The notes beneath the pieces were generated by a model. It did not search any database and was not told where the DNA came from. It worked only from the letters and a program-made list of their open reading frames with translations. A stretch of DNA of 28,080 nucleotides, from contig CAJGDP010000022.1 of assembly GCA_904502235.1 (NCBI GenBank), positions 1 through 28,080 of the forward strand. The letters are read 5' to 3'. The stretch is from an uncultured Bacteroidaceae bacterium. GTDB taxonomy: Bacteria; Bacteroidota; Bacteroidia; Bacteroidales; Bacteroidaceae. Positions 1 to 7,032 of the stretch are shown here, piece after piece. The position numbers were made by a program, and so were the translations under genes. Numbering within the stretch: the stretch's first letter is position 1; each line of letters opens with the position of its first letter.

Positions 1-563
1 CTGAGCAAGAAGGTAAACTTACCCCTATAGAGTTGGCAGCATTATTCCATTATCGTTATATCCGCATTCACCCTTTCGAGGATGGAAATGGTCGTATAGC
101 TCGATTGATGGTGAACTTTATCCTTACTCGTCACGATTATCCGATGATTGTAGTCCGTAGCCGCAAGAAGAGTGAATATTTGGAGGCCTTACATCAGGCA
201 GATCTTGAGGTTGGCCCCGTACCAAGTGATGGCGCTCATGCAGACATTAAGAATATCCGTCCATTCTTGAAATACTTCAATAATTTGGTCGCTACTGAGG
301 TATACAATGATGTCTTGTTTGTGAGCGAGAAGAATGAGAATGTATGGTGGTACGATGGAGAACGAATAGCATTCCGCACTCCGAACTACACAAAGATTCT
401 CAATGCAATGAAAACCTATCCGTCCTTGACGCTTGCAGATATGAAAGAGATTACGGGTATCAGTATCGCAGCCATCCAAAAACTACTCGATCAACTCATT
501 CAAAAAAAGTATGTTGAGCGAGGTGAGAAGGATGGTAGTTGGCGAGTGTTTGTAACACAGTAG
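1..563 (+). CDS. Fic-family protein, 3' part (5' end outside window)
   Basis: This is the C-terminal part of a Fic (filamentation induced by cAMP) protein. The frame is open from base 3, so the true start lies upstream. The Fic core HPFEDGNGRIAR is encoded near bases 70-105 and has the catalytic His and the full HxFx(D/E)GNGRxxR signature, so the active site looks intact. Fic enzymes usually transfer AMP from ATP onto a hydroxyl of a target protein. The last 55 or so residues look like a winged helix-turn-helix (LADMKEITGIS, AIQKLLDQLI, then a basic wing), a common tail in bacterial Fic proteins that may mediate DNA binding or autoregulation. The inhibitory alpha-helix motif cannot be judged because the N-terminus is missing. 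Family assignment is firm; the target is unknown. It lies in the A+T-rich accessory block beside the nuclease-like pair. Confidence 0.9.
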   Translation, partial: EQEGKLTPIELAALFHYRYIRIHPFEDGNGRIARLMVNFILTRHDYPMIVVRSRKKSEYLEALHQADLEVGPVPSDGAHADIKNIRPFLKYFNNLVATEVYNDVLFVSEKNENVWWYDGERIAFRTPNYTKILNAMKTYPSLTLADMKEITGISIAAIQKLLDQLIQKKYVERGEKDGSWRVFVTQ

Positions 564-598
564 GTTTAAAATCTAGCAAATGCGAGTTTACCAACGAC

Positions 599-700
599 AT
601 GCAATCCCTTCTGCGTCCAGATGTTACTTTCAATGCAAGCGATGCATATCCGCTGATTTATGAGACCTTTATAGATAAGATGGAGGGAAAGAGAGATTAA
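599..700 (+). CDS. Small orphan reading frame, possibly a remnant of a larger gene's 3' end
   Basis: The ATG at 599 opens a 33-residue frame ending at TAA 698-700 (it begins MQSLLRPDVTFNASDAYP and ends KMEGKRD). The same frame is open upstream to a stop at 536-538, inside the Fic gene's end. The peptide has ordinary protein-like composition and reads more like the C-terminal tail of a lost gene than random sequence, but I do not recognise the parent. It fills most of the 164-base gap between the Fic gene and the next gene. It could be a real small gene, a decayed fragment, or chance. Confidence 0.25.
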   Translation: MQSLLRPDVTFNASDAYPLIYETFIDKMEGKRD

Positions 701-727
701 ATATTAGATAGATATTGTATTTGAACT

Positions 728-1564
728 ATGGATAAATTAAAACAATCTATATTACCGTATTTGAAGACAAGTTTTGAAAAAGACTTGTTAGAGGCGGCAT
801 TGACGAATCTGGAAGATGGTAAGAATAAGTTGCGTCTGAATAACTTTGCTTATTCAGCTCGCGAATTAACACGCCATTACCTTAAGCGCTTGGCTCCTGA
901 TACAGAAGTTCTTAATGCACCTTGGTTTAAGCCCAATGATCCAAAGAAGCCAAAAGCAATAACACGTGAACAGCGTATCAAGTATGCTATTCAAGGTTAC
1001 TTGAGTGATGATTTCAGGGAGAACGTTCTTAAAATAGATCTTAATGAAGTTAGTAAGAATCTAAGAACAAGTATTGATGATTTGAGCAAGTATACTCATG
1101 TTGAACCTGAAACCTTCGATGTTGATATAACTACGGTAACCGATGTCTCTTATAACATCATGGAGGATACCTTGCGTTTCTTCATGACAATTAATGAAGC
1201 ACAATTACGTGTCGGAGATGCGGTTGATGCCTGTATTGATGAAGAAATGGTCAGCCAGTTCTATTATGAGACTCATGATGAGATTGATATTTTGGCTACA
1301 CACCATGAGGTTCTTGGATATTTGGTTACAAGTTTAACTCAATTGGATAAAGATGACGAAACCATTACTATGAAGGCTGATGGATTCGTGAGTGTACGAT
1401 TGCAATATGGCTCAGATGGGGATATGCGTAGAGGTGATGGATATGAGACAAAGATTAAATTGCCGTTTACTTCTACTTTTGTCGCAAACTATAAAAATCA
1501 GGATGGTGACATCCATATTGAGTCTGCAAAAGTGGATGTGGACAACGACTGTTTCTTTGAATAG
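728..1564 (+). CDS. Uncharacterised protein resembling predicted pPIWI-associating nuclease family
   Basis: A 278-residue soluble protein with no signal peptide or membrane segment. Residues 1 to about 170 look alpha-helical, with a start (MDKLKQSILPYLKTSFEKDL), a LNNFAYSARELTRHYLKRLAP segment and an LSKYTHVEPETF segment. Residues from about 180 look beta-rich, with LQYGSDGDMRRGDG and a Phe-rich strand. From memory, this two-part layout resembles proteins annotated as predicted pPIWI-associating nuclease, described by comparative genomics near prokaryotic Argonaute-like genes. I could not check the match and can point to no catalytic motif. No pPIWI gene is visible in the window. The stop is 15 bases before the HNH-like gene, so the two are probably co-transcribed. 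A+T-rich codon use differs from the housekeeping genes, consistent with horizontal acquisition. The ATG at 728 is the first in frame after the small orphan frame. Confidence 0.6.
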   Translation: MDKLKQSILPYLKTSFEKDLLEAALTNLEDGKNKLRLNNFAYSARELTRHYLKRLAPDTEVLNAPWFKPNDPKKPKAITREQRIKYAIQGYLSDDFRENVLKIDLNEVSKNLRTSIDDLSKYTHVEPETFDVDITTVTDVSYNIMEDTLRFFMTINEAQLRVGDAVDACIDEEMVSQFYYETHDEIDILATHHEVLGYLVTSLTQLDKDDETITMKADGFVSVRLQYGSDGDMRRGDGYETKIKLPFTSTFVANYKNQDGDIHIESAKVDVDNDCFFE

Positions 1565-1579
1565 AATTATCATTTTTGT

Positions 1580-3058
1580 ATGCGTTGTTATATTTGCAAT
1601 AAGGAATTGGTGGATAATCCTGTTGGGGATGACCAGTGTCAGACCCACGGAGAGCATATTATCCATAATGGCATACGTGGGAAGCTGATTTCCAGTCAGA
1701 TACTCTGCAAGGACTGTGGTGCCGATTACAGCAAGGATGACTCTGCCTTTTGCAAGATATTCGCTCCGTTTATGGTGGCGCTCAAAGACCAGCTGATTCC
1801 AGCAGACCACGGCAAGGATACGTACAAGACGCTACCGGGCAGCCTGTTCGACAGCCCGACTAGCAACCTCGACGACCCTAGTCGTTTGGTGAATGTTAGG
1901 AATGGCGTGGTAACGCCCGTGGAGCCATACCACGAGATTGATGGTGAAAAGATTACCGTGTATGCCGAGAAGCACCGCATTGATCAGTATGTCAACGTGT
2001 TGGCCACGCAACTCAAAGCCGAAGGCAAGGACATTGCTGACTATTCAGTGGAGAAGGTGACTAACCTTCACGACAAGGGCTATTTGGCCTACTTCTTCTC
2101 TAAAGGCAACGCCACTTTCAACGTTGACTTCAAGAAAGGCATTGTGAAGATAGCCACCGAGTATGCGCTGCATTGCGGTATGCCCCGCGAGCAGCTCACC
2201 GAGGTGCTTACGATAAGCGAGGATGGCAAGGCTACCTTCGACTGCACGAACACCAAGATGTATCCGTTTATACCCACATCAATGTTTGATGTACTCTATG
2301 AGGACTACCGCTATTTTTATGAAGAAGGCTATCCCTCTCATACCCTGCGTCTGTTCTCTACTAGCTATGATAACGGTACCGCAGCCCTCTACTGCTATGT
2401 TGACCTGTTCAGCACCTTCCAGTATTATGTGCTGCTGAATGGCGACTACAAGGGCGATGAAGTCAATGAAACCTATGCCCAACGATTGCTCAAGGTGGAA
2501 AAACCTGATGTATCCGACTGCGACCCTAGCGACCTCGACATCTTCATCCGCGAGTATGGTATTGACATGAGCCTGTGTTCTGCCACCTCCTACGAGGATC
2601 AGTTACGCTATGTGCAGGAATGCATCCGCAAATATCCTCCACAGACCTACGACCTACAAGACGCACTGAAAAATGCTAGTGCAAAGCTTCAGAGCTTGTT
2701 AATGGCAGCCTTGTGTAAACAGGTATCAGAAGAACTTGGTAATATGTTGGATGAATTGTTAGGATCTGCTTACGGTAAGAATGTAGTTGCGCAGGTTGAA
2801 AAGCAGGTTGCAGAACTGACCAAGAATATGAACTTTGTAGATGCCATGCAGACGGTAAACGCCTTCACCGAGTCTGCGATATTGGAATACTACCGAAAGT
2901 TCGGTTTCGACGTGATTAATGGCGAAGCCACCAATTTCTCGATACCCGACTATAGCATGAAGTTTTTGGTTGAGCATAAAGATGTTGTGGAGGTTTACAC
3001 CAATGCGAAGTTCTCGCATTTAAGTTGTTTGTGCTATAAACCTGAAACTTTAGCATAA
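1580..3058 (+). CDS. HNH_5-like zinc-finger nuclease candidate with large unknown C-terminal region
   Basis: A 492-residue protein. The N-terminus carries C3-x2-C6, E25-H26 followed by Ile-Ile, and C43-x2-C46, the layout of the HNH_5 class of HNH endonucleases, in which the four Cys bind zinc and the EHII His is catalytic. The usual Asn after the last Cys pair is Gly here (CKDCGADYS), so full catalytic competence is uncertain. Residues 60-490 match no family I recognise. They include an acidic, aromatic-rich middle part and a helical part near 360-450 with possible coiled-coil character. There is no signal peptide or membrane helix. The gene follows its partner by 15 bases with nothing resembling a promoter between. 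Base composition shifts within the gene: C-rich codons dominate about 1690-2650, with A+T-rich ends. A DNA-targeting role is inferred from the HNH motif only. Confidence 0.65.
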   Translation: MRCYICNKELVDNPVGDDQCQTHGEHIIHNGIRGKLISSQILCKDCGADYSKDDSAFCKIFAPFMVALKDQLIPADHGKDTYKTLPGSLFDSPTSNLDDPSRLVNVRNGVVTPVEPYHEIDGEKITVYAEKHRIDQYVNVLATQLKAEGKDIADYSVEKVTNLHDKGYLAYFFSKGNATFNVDFKKGIVKIATEYALHCGMPREQLTEVLTISEDGKATFDCTNTKMYPFIPTSMFDVLYEDYRYFYEEGYPSHTLRLFSTSYDNGTAALYCYVDLFSTFQYYVLLNGDYKGDEVNETYAQRLLKVEKPDVSDCDPSDLDIFIREYGIDMSLCSATSYEDQLRYVQECIRKYPPQTYDLQDALKNASAKLQSLLMAALCKQVSEELGNMLDELLGSAYGKNVVAQVEKQVAELTKNMNFVDAMQTVNAFTESAILEYYRKFGFDVINGEATNFSIPDYSMKFLVEHKDVVEVYTNAKFSHLSCLCYKPETLA

Positions 3059-3082
3059 AACTGTTGGTCAATTGCATATTGT

Positions 3083-3230
3083 TTATTATTGCTATCCGGT
3101 AAACATGTGCAAGGGTCTATGATCACTGATTTTCGTGCTTTACAAGTCCCTCTTGAAAGGATATTCACGGCTGTCCGGGGAAATGTTGTTTTTGAAACGC
3201 TTCATGATTTTTTCCGGACAGCAATAATTA
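3083..3230. repeat. Inverted-repeat element of about 150 bp, possible mobile-element remnant
   Basis: TTATTATTGCTATCCGG at 3083-3099 matches the reverse complement of CCGGACAGCAATAATTA at 3214-3230 at 15 of 17 positions. A further core copy, GCTGTCCGG at 3170-3178, is in direct orientation to the left copy and is a perfect 9-base inverted partner of 3214-3222. The arrangement could be the ends of a small non-autonomous element, the scar of an insertion sequence, or protein binding sites. No flanking target duplication was apparent. Confidence 0.45.
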
Positions 3231-3280
3231 TTTATGACTAAAATTGGCACTATCCATAATTTTGTGTAAATAGTCAAAAC

Positions 3281-3329
3281 ACAACAGAACCCGTCAGCAT
3301 CCCGTAGAACTGCTGGCGGGTTCTGTTGT
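3281..3329. terminator. Bidirectional intrinsic terminator between convergent genes
   Basis: A 19-bp stem pairs 3281-3299 with 3311-3329, with one G-T pair and an 11-base loop. It lies between the HNH-like gene (+) and the serine hydrolase gene (-). In the minus direction it is followed by TGTTTTG; in the plus direction by TGTGTTAG. It is well placed to stop transcription from both sides. Confidence 0.8.
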
Positions 3330-3362
3330 TGTGTTAGATGTCATAATCTAATATTTAAAATT

Positions 3363-4634
3363 TCACTTCAAATAAGTACTCAGTTGCTCAAAGAGTATAT
3401 CAAAATCTTTAAGTCTGTCGGCTCCAAGATATACTGCAATCATATTCTTGCTTGGGTTCACATATAGAACCTGACCATAGAGTCCATAGCCCCAGAAACC
3501 TCCATGATGTTGTACGGCATAGTATCCATTCTTGAGGTTCTTGTATATCATATAAGAACTCTTCTCTGGGTGGTTTGCATAATATTGTTCTAGCTCTTCT
3601 AGAGTGTTGAAGTATTTACGCTTCCCGTGCTCTTCATCCTCAACACCCCAATACCAAGAGTAGGAATAACGACCTTGTGATTTGCTTGCTATACCCGAAA
3701 TGTGTGTGCTTAAACAACGTTGGATAAATGCTGAATCTACAATTTGTATTCCTTTGCAAACGCCATTTTCTAAGAATAGCTTACCAATTTTTGCCAAATC
3801 TCGAACATTTGTAGTTAGACCAGCAAAACTTTTAGCAGTATGGTGCTTTTTACTATCAAGTCCAATAAGTGCGAATTTCTCCATCCCTAATGGTTGCCAT
3901 ATCTTTTCCGATAAGTATTGTGCATAAGGTTTCCCAGTTGCCCTCTCGATAACAATGCCCAATATTGCAGTAGTGGCTGAATCATATGAATAGTTTTCTC
4001 CAGGAGTGTGTGCGAAGCCTAGTTTTTTTAGCACTTTAAGAGTATTGCTACCCATATATAGCTTTGCTATTTTGGAAAATGGATTCCAACTGTAATTTTC
4101 ATTGAACTTAAGACCTGCTGTCATATCAAGCAAATGTTCAATATTTAGTTGAGAGAACATTGGATCTGCATCTTTTAGCTCAGGAATATAATCCGTTATA
4201 GGGTCGCTCAAACTTTTGATGTAACCATCTTTGAATGCGACACCACATAGCAGACTCGTGATTGTTTTTGTAACTGAAAAGATACATGATTGACTATCTT
4301 GATTCCAGCCACCACTATAATGCTCAAAAATGATAGTGTCGTTTTGAATAACAATCGCTGCAGAAGGCACATCGACATAGTCCATAGTCTCTCGAAGTGT
4401 TAAGTTAAGAAGAGTGTCGACCTTGGAACGATAAATTTCAAACTTGAGAGTATCTATCAAATTGACACGCAGTTGTTTCTCGTGAAAATTATATGAGAAA
4501 CTTCCTTTGTAAACAGTGTCCTGTTCAAATATCGTATAATCATCAACTGATGCATTTCCATATTTGATACCTTTTGTGACTACGCACGACTGCAAGCACA
4601 ATATTCCAATTAATATCAATATATAATGTCGCAT
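3363..4634 (-). CDS. NylB-like serine hydrolase lipoprotein (beta-lactamase class C fold)
   Basis: A 423-residue serine hydrolase of the class C beta-lactamase/esterase superfamily. The N-terminus is a lipoprotein signal ending in LQSC with Cys17 as lipid site, so it should be membrane-anchored outside the cytoplasm. S120-V-T-K123 is the SxxK nucleophile/base pair. The second motif is Y-D-S (in NYSYDSATTAILG) rather than the Y-x-N of beta-lactamases. With IWQPLGME and the RDLAKIGKLFL segment this resembles the 6-aminohexanoate-dimer hydrolase (NylB) group. HHGGFWGYG supplies the third motif. The substrate is unknown; an ester or small amide is more likely than a beta-lactam. The start lies 12 bases after the mnmE stop on the same strand, so it may be transcribed with mnmE, but its codon use is much more A+T-rich, suggesting later arrival. 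Confidence 0.88.
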   Translation of the reverse strand: MRHYILILIGILCLQSCVVTKGIKYGNASVDDYTIFEQDTVYKGSFSYNFHEKQLRVNLIDTLKFEIYRSKVDTLLNLTLRETMDYVDVPSAAIVIQNDTIIFEHYSGGWNQDSQSCIFSVTKTITSLLCGVAFKDGYIKSLSDPITDYIPELKDADPMFSQLNIEHLLDMTAGLKFNENYSWNPFSKIAKLYMGSNTLKVLKKLGFAHTPGENYSYDSATTAILGIVIERATGKPYAQYLSEKIWQPLGMEKFALIGLDSKKHHTAKSFAGLTTNVRDLAKIGKLFLENGVCKGIQIVDSAFIQRCLSTHISGIASKSQGRYSYSWYWGVEDEEHGKRKYFNTLEELEQYYANHPEKSSYMIYKNLKNGYYAVQHHGGFWGYGLYGQVLYVNPSKNMIAVYLGADRLKDFDILFEQLSTYLK

Positions 4635-4646
4635 GATAAAGTGATT

Positions 4647-6065
4647 TTACTTTCCGATGCAGAAGTTGGCGAAGATATTGCCGAGCACTTCATCGGTGGT
4701 CAATTCGCCAAGAATTTCGGAAAGGTTACGGATGGCGGCGCGGAGGGGTTCGCTCACAAGGTCGCCGGGGATGCCGGCAGCAAGCCCAATCTGTACTTCC
4801 TTTATGTTTTCAAGAGCGCGTTTCAGTGCTTCGTAGTGGCGGGCGTTGGTTACGACAACGTCCTCGGCACTGATGTCGGGGATTGCTGCGCTACGCACAA
4901 GGAACTCTTCAAGTCTGTTGATATTTGTTCCCTTGCGGGCTGATATTTCCCAAAGATCGTCACTGTTCCACTCTATGCTGTTGCAATATTTCTCCACCAA
5001 GAGTCTGCACCACTCCATTGTTTTAGCCAAGGTTTCGGAATCCACTGCATCGCATTTATTTACAAGCAAGGCAAGTTTCTTTTCTTCGCACATTGGCAGG
5101 AGTTTCTGTGCCAGTTCTTCTATCTGTTCCGGTTCTGCCGAGGGGTCGATGAGCCATAGTGCGATAGATGATTTCTTCAGTTGTTCTAAAGTACGCTCTA
5201 TTCCCATGCGTTCCACCACATCGTGCGTCTCGCGCACTCCGGCGGTATCGATAAAGCGGAACGTTACACCGTTTATTGTCATTGTACCCTCTATGGTATC
5301 GCGGGTTGTTCCGCGTACATCGCTCACAATGGCTCTGTCTTCGCGCAACAAAGCATTAAGCAAGGTGCTCTTTCCGGCATTGGTTTCGCCTACTATGGCT
5401 ACGGGAACACCGTTCTTTACTGCATTGCCTATGCTGAACGAGTCGGCAAGACATGTCATTACACTCTCCACCTCTACGCAGAGTTCTCTAAGCTCTTCGC
5501 GGTCGGCAAAGGCTACATCCTCTTCGCTGAAGTCGAGCTCCAGTTCCATGAGCGTGGTGAGTTTCAGCAGTTTGTCGCGCAGTTTGCCGAGTTCGTTGCT
5601 GAATCCGCCCTTAAGCTGGTTCATTGCAAGGCGATGCGATGCACGGGATGTTGATGCGATAAGGTCTGCCACAGCCTCTGCGCTGCTGAGGTCCATCTTG
5701 CCGTTCATAAAGGCACGCATGGTGAATTCTCCCGGAGCAGCCTGACGTACTCCCATATCGAGCAATGCGAGCATAAGTTGCTGGGTTATATATTGCGATG
5801 CATGACAGCTTATCTCCACACTATCTTCACCGGTGTAGCTGTACGGTGCACGCATAATGGTTACAAGCACTTCATCGAGCACTTCCTTGCCGTCGATGCT
5901 TATGTCGCCAAAAGCTACCGTATGTGTCCTGCGTTGTTCCAGAGGCAATCCCTTGCGTGGCTTAAATATACGCGACACACTCTCTATCGCCTTTTCTCCT
6001 GATACTCTTATTACACTTATTGCTCCACCCTGTGATGTTGCCAAAGCGCAGATTGTTTCATTCAT
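4647..6065 (-). CDS. mnmE: tRNA uridine-5-carboxymethylaminomethyl(34) synthesis GTPase MnmE
   Basis: MnmE (TrmE), 472 residues, normal full length. With MnmG it installs the carboxymethylaminomethyl or aminomethyl group at C5 of the wobble uridine of certain tRNAs in the cytoplasm. The N-terminal tetrahydrofolate-binding domain begins MNETICALATSQGGAISVIR. The embedded G domain has G1 GETNAGKS from about residue 226, TTRDT for G2, DTAG for G3 and NKCD for G4. The C-terminal FCIGK contains the conserved catalytic Cys. All key elements are intact. A hairpin lies in the 58-base gap after the upstream phosphorylase gene, and the serine hydrolase gene follows by 12 bases. MnmG is not in the window. 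Confidence 0.98.
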   Translation of the reverse strand: MNETICALATSQGGAISVIRVSGEKAIESVSRIFKPRKGLPLEQRRTHTVAFGDISIDGKEVLDEVLVTIMRAPYSYTGEDSVEISCHASQYITQQLMLALLDMGVRQAAPGEFTMRAFMNGKMDLSSAEAVADLIASTSRASHRLAMNQLKGGFSNELGKLRDKLLKLTTLMELELDFSEEDVAFADREELRELCVEVESVMTCLADSFSIGNAVKNGVPVAIVGETNAGKSTLLNALLREDRAIVSDVRGTTRDTIEGTMTINGVTFRFIDTAGVRETHDVVERMGIERTLEQLKKSSIALWLIDPSAEPEQIEELAQKLLPMCEEKKLALLVNKCDAVDSETLAKTMEWCRLLVEKYCNSIEWNSDDLWEISARKGTNINRLEEFLVRSAAIPDISAEDVVVTNARHYEALKRALENIKEVQIGLAAGIPGDLVSEPLRAAIRNLSEILGELTTDEVLGNIFANFCIGK

Positions 6066-6089
6066 TGTGTTTTGTCTTTACCAAACAAA

Positions 6090-6109
6090 GAGGCTACCGT
6101 AATAGCCTC
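6090..6109 (-). terminator. Hairpin between nucleoside phosphorylase gene and mnmE
   Basis: GAGGCTA at 6090-6096 pairs perfectly with TAGCCTC at 6103-6109 around a 6-base loop. Read on the minus strand it lies 15 bases after the phosphorylase stop and is followed by TTTGTTTGG, a short interrupted T-run. It may be a weak terminator or an attenuator setting mnmE level relative to upstream genes. Confidence 0.5.
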
Positions 6110-6123
6110 CTTGATTTTCTTTA

Positions 6124-6996
6124 TCAAATTCGTTCAAGAACCGTCAGTATAAGTTCTTTCATCTTTGCATTATAATCGATATTCGCCTCCTTGGCACGAC
6201 GGTTGGCTATTACAAGACACGTTGTTACTGCCTTGTGTCCCATAAGTGCCGCCAGACCGGCAAGAGCCGAGCTCTCCATCTCGAAGTTGGTTATGCGCTG
6301 TCCTTCGAACTCAAAAGTCTCCACAAGTTCGTTCTGCCTTGGGAAAGCCAACGGCACGCGCAACTGTCTGCCCTGTGGTCCGAAGAAACCGCCACAGGAT
6401 ATCGTAACACCGCGCACCATATCGTCCTTGGCTATACGCTCCACAAGTTCCCTGTCAGCAGGGACTGTATAGGGAGCACACAACTGTGGCGACCAGTCGA
6501 GATGTTTTTTGAAAGCCTCTTCGAATTCCAGATCGCACACATCGTTACGTCCGGCATAGAAGTTAAGCAGGCCGTCGAAGCCCACCGACTTTACCGAGCA
6601 GATAAACGAGCCTATAGGTGTGTACTCCTGCAAACCACCACATGTGCCTATGCGCACCAACTCCAAACGGCGGAAGCTGTCCTTTTCGGTACGTGTGGCA
6701 AAGTCGATATTCGCGAGTGCATCGAGTTCGTTCACAACAATATCTATATTGTCGCAACCTATACCTGTACCCACAACACTTATGCGCTTGCCTTTATATG
6801 TTCCGGTTATTGTGCGGAACTCACGCGCACTGATATCGCACTCCTGCGTATCGAAGAATGCGGCAACCTTGGGTACTCTGTTGGGGTCACCTACAAGAAT
6901 GACCTTGTCGGCAAGTTGCTCAGGCTTTACGCCCAGATGATATATGGCACCGTTTGGTTCAATGAGCAACTCGGAAGGGGCAAAATAACGTTTCAT
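6124..6996 (-). CDS. Nucleoside phosphorylase (uridine phosphorylase-like, PNP_UDP_1 family)
   Basis: A 290-residue nucleoside phosphorylase that should split a nucleoside with phosphate into base and pentose-1-phosphate in the cytoplasm (nucleoside salvage). Family features are VILVGDPNRVP (phosphate-binding Gly-Asp near the N-terminus), GTGIGCDNIDIVVNEL, LVRIGTCGGLQ and FEMESSALAGLA, the last carrying the Glu-Met-Glu that binds ribose. The overall pattern fits the uridine phosphorylase branch, but base specificity cannot be read from sequence alone. The frame can be extended two codons to a TTG, but the ATG at 6996 (MKRYFAPSEL) is the better start. It begins 36 bases after the floA stop on the same strand, so it is likely in the same transcription unit. 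Confidence 0.9.
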   Translation of the reverse strand: MKRYFAPSELLIEPNGAIYHLGVKPEQLADKVILVGDPNRVPKVAAFFDTQECDISAREFRTITGTYKGKRISVVGTGIGCDNIDIVVNELDALANIDFATRTEKDSFRRLELVRIGTCGGLQEYTPIGSFICSVKSVGFDGLLNFYAGRNDVCDLEFEEAFKKHLDWSPQLCAPYTVPADRELVERIAKDDMVRGVTISCGGFFGPQGRQLRVPLAFPRQNELVETFEFEGQRITNFEMESSALAGLAALMGHKAVTTCLVIANRRAKEANIDYNAKMKELILTVLERI

Positions 6997-7032
6997 AATC
7001 AAAGATTTTTATTCGTACAGATATTCAACAGA

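Larger units (their letters stand above)
3059..3362. other. Non-coding stretch with inverted-repeat element and terminator
   Basis: The 304 bases between the HNH-like gene and the serine hydrolase hold no convincing gene. They contain a pair of 17-base inverted repeats (3083-3099 and 3214-3230), a third copy of the repeat core at 3170-3178, and a strong bidirectional terminator (3281-3329). A 40-codon frame at 3119-3241 (+) and a 22-codon minus-strand frame overlap the repeats but match nothing I know. Confidence 0.7.

Noticed and set aside
728..3058. Classic restriction-modification or prokaryotic Argonaute system
   Set aside because: No methyltransferase motif, no PIWI or helicase domain and no specificity subunit is encoded in the window.
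3119..3241. Forty-codon plus-strand frame in the intergenic repeat region
   Set aside because: It overlaps the inverted repeats, has no recognisable family, and a competing short minus-strand frame reads equally well, so it is not called as a gene.
3257..3264. TAATTTTG, a match to the -7 promoter consensus
   Set aside because: It would transcribe directly into the strong terminator at 3281-3329 and then antisense to the serine hydrolase gene; no upstream TTTG at the right spacing.
4846..5745. Long plus-strand open frame of 299 codons opposite mnmE
   Set aside because: It is antisense to an intact mnmE, is Ser-rich as expected from reverse reading of Glu/Leu/Arg-rich codons, and has no recognisable domain.
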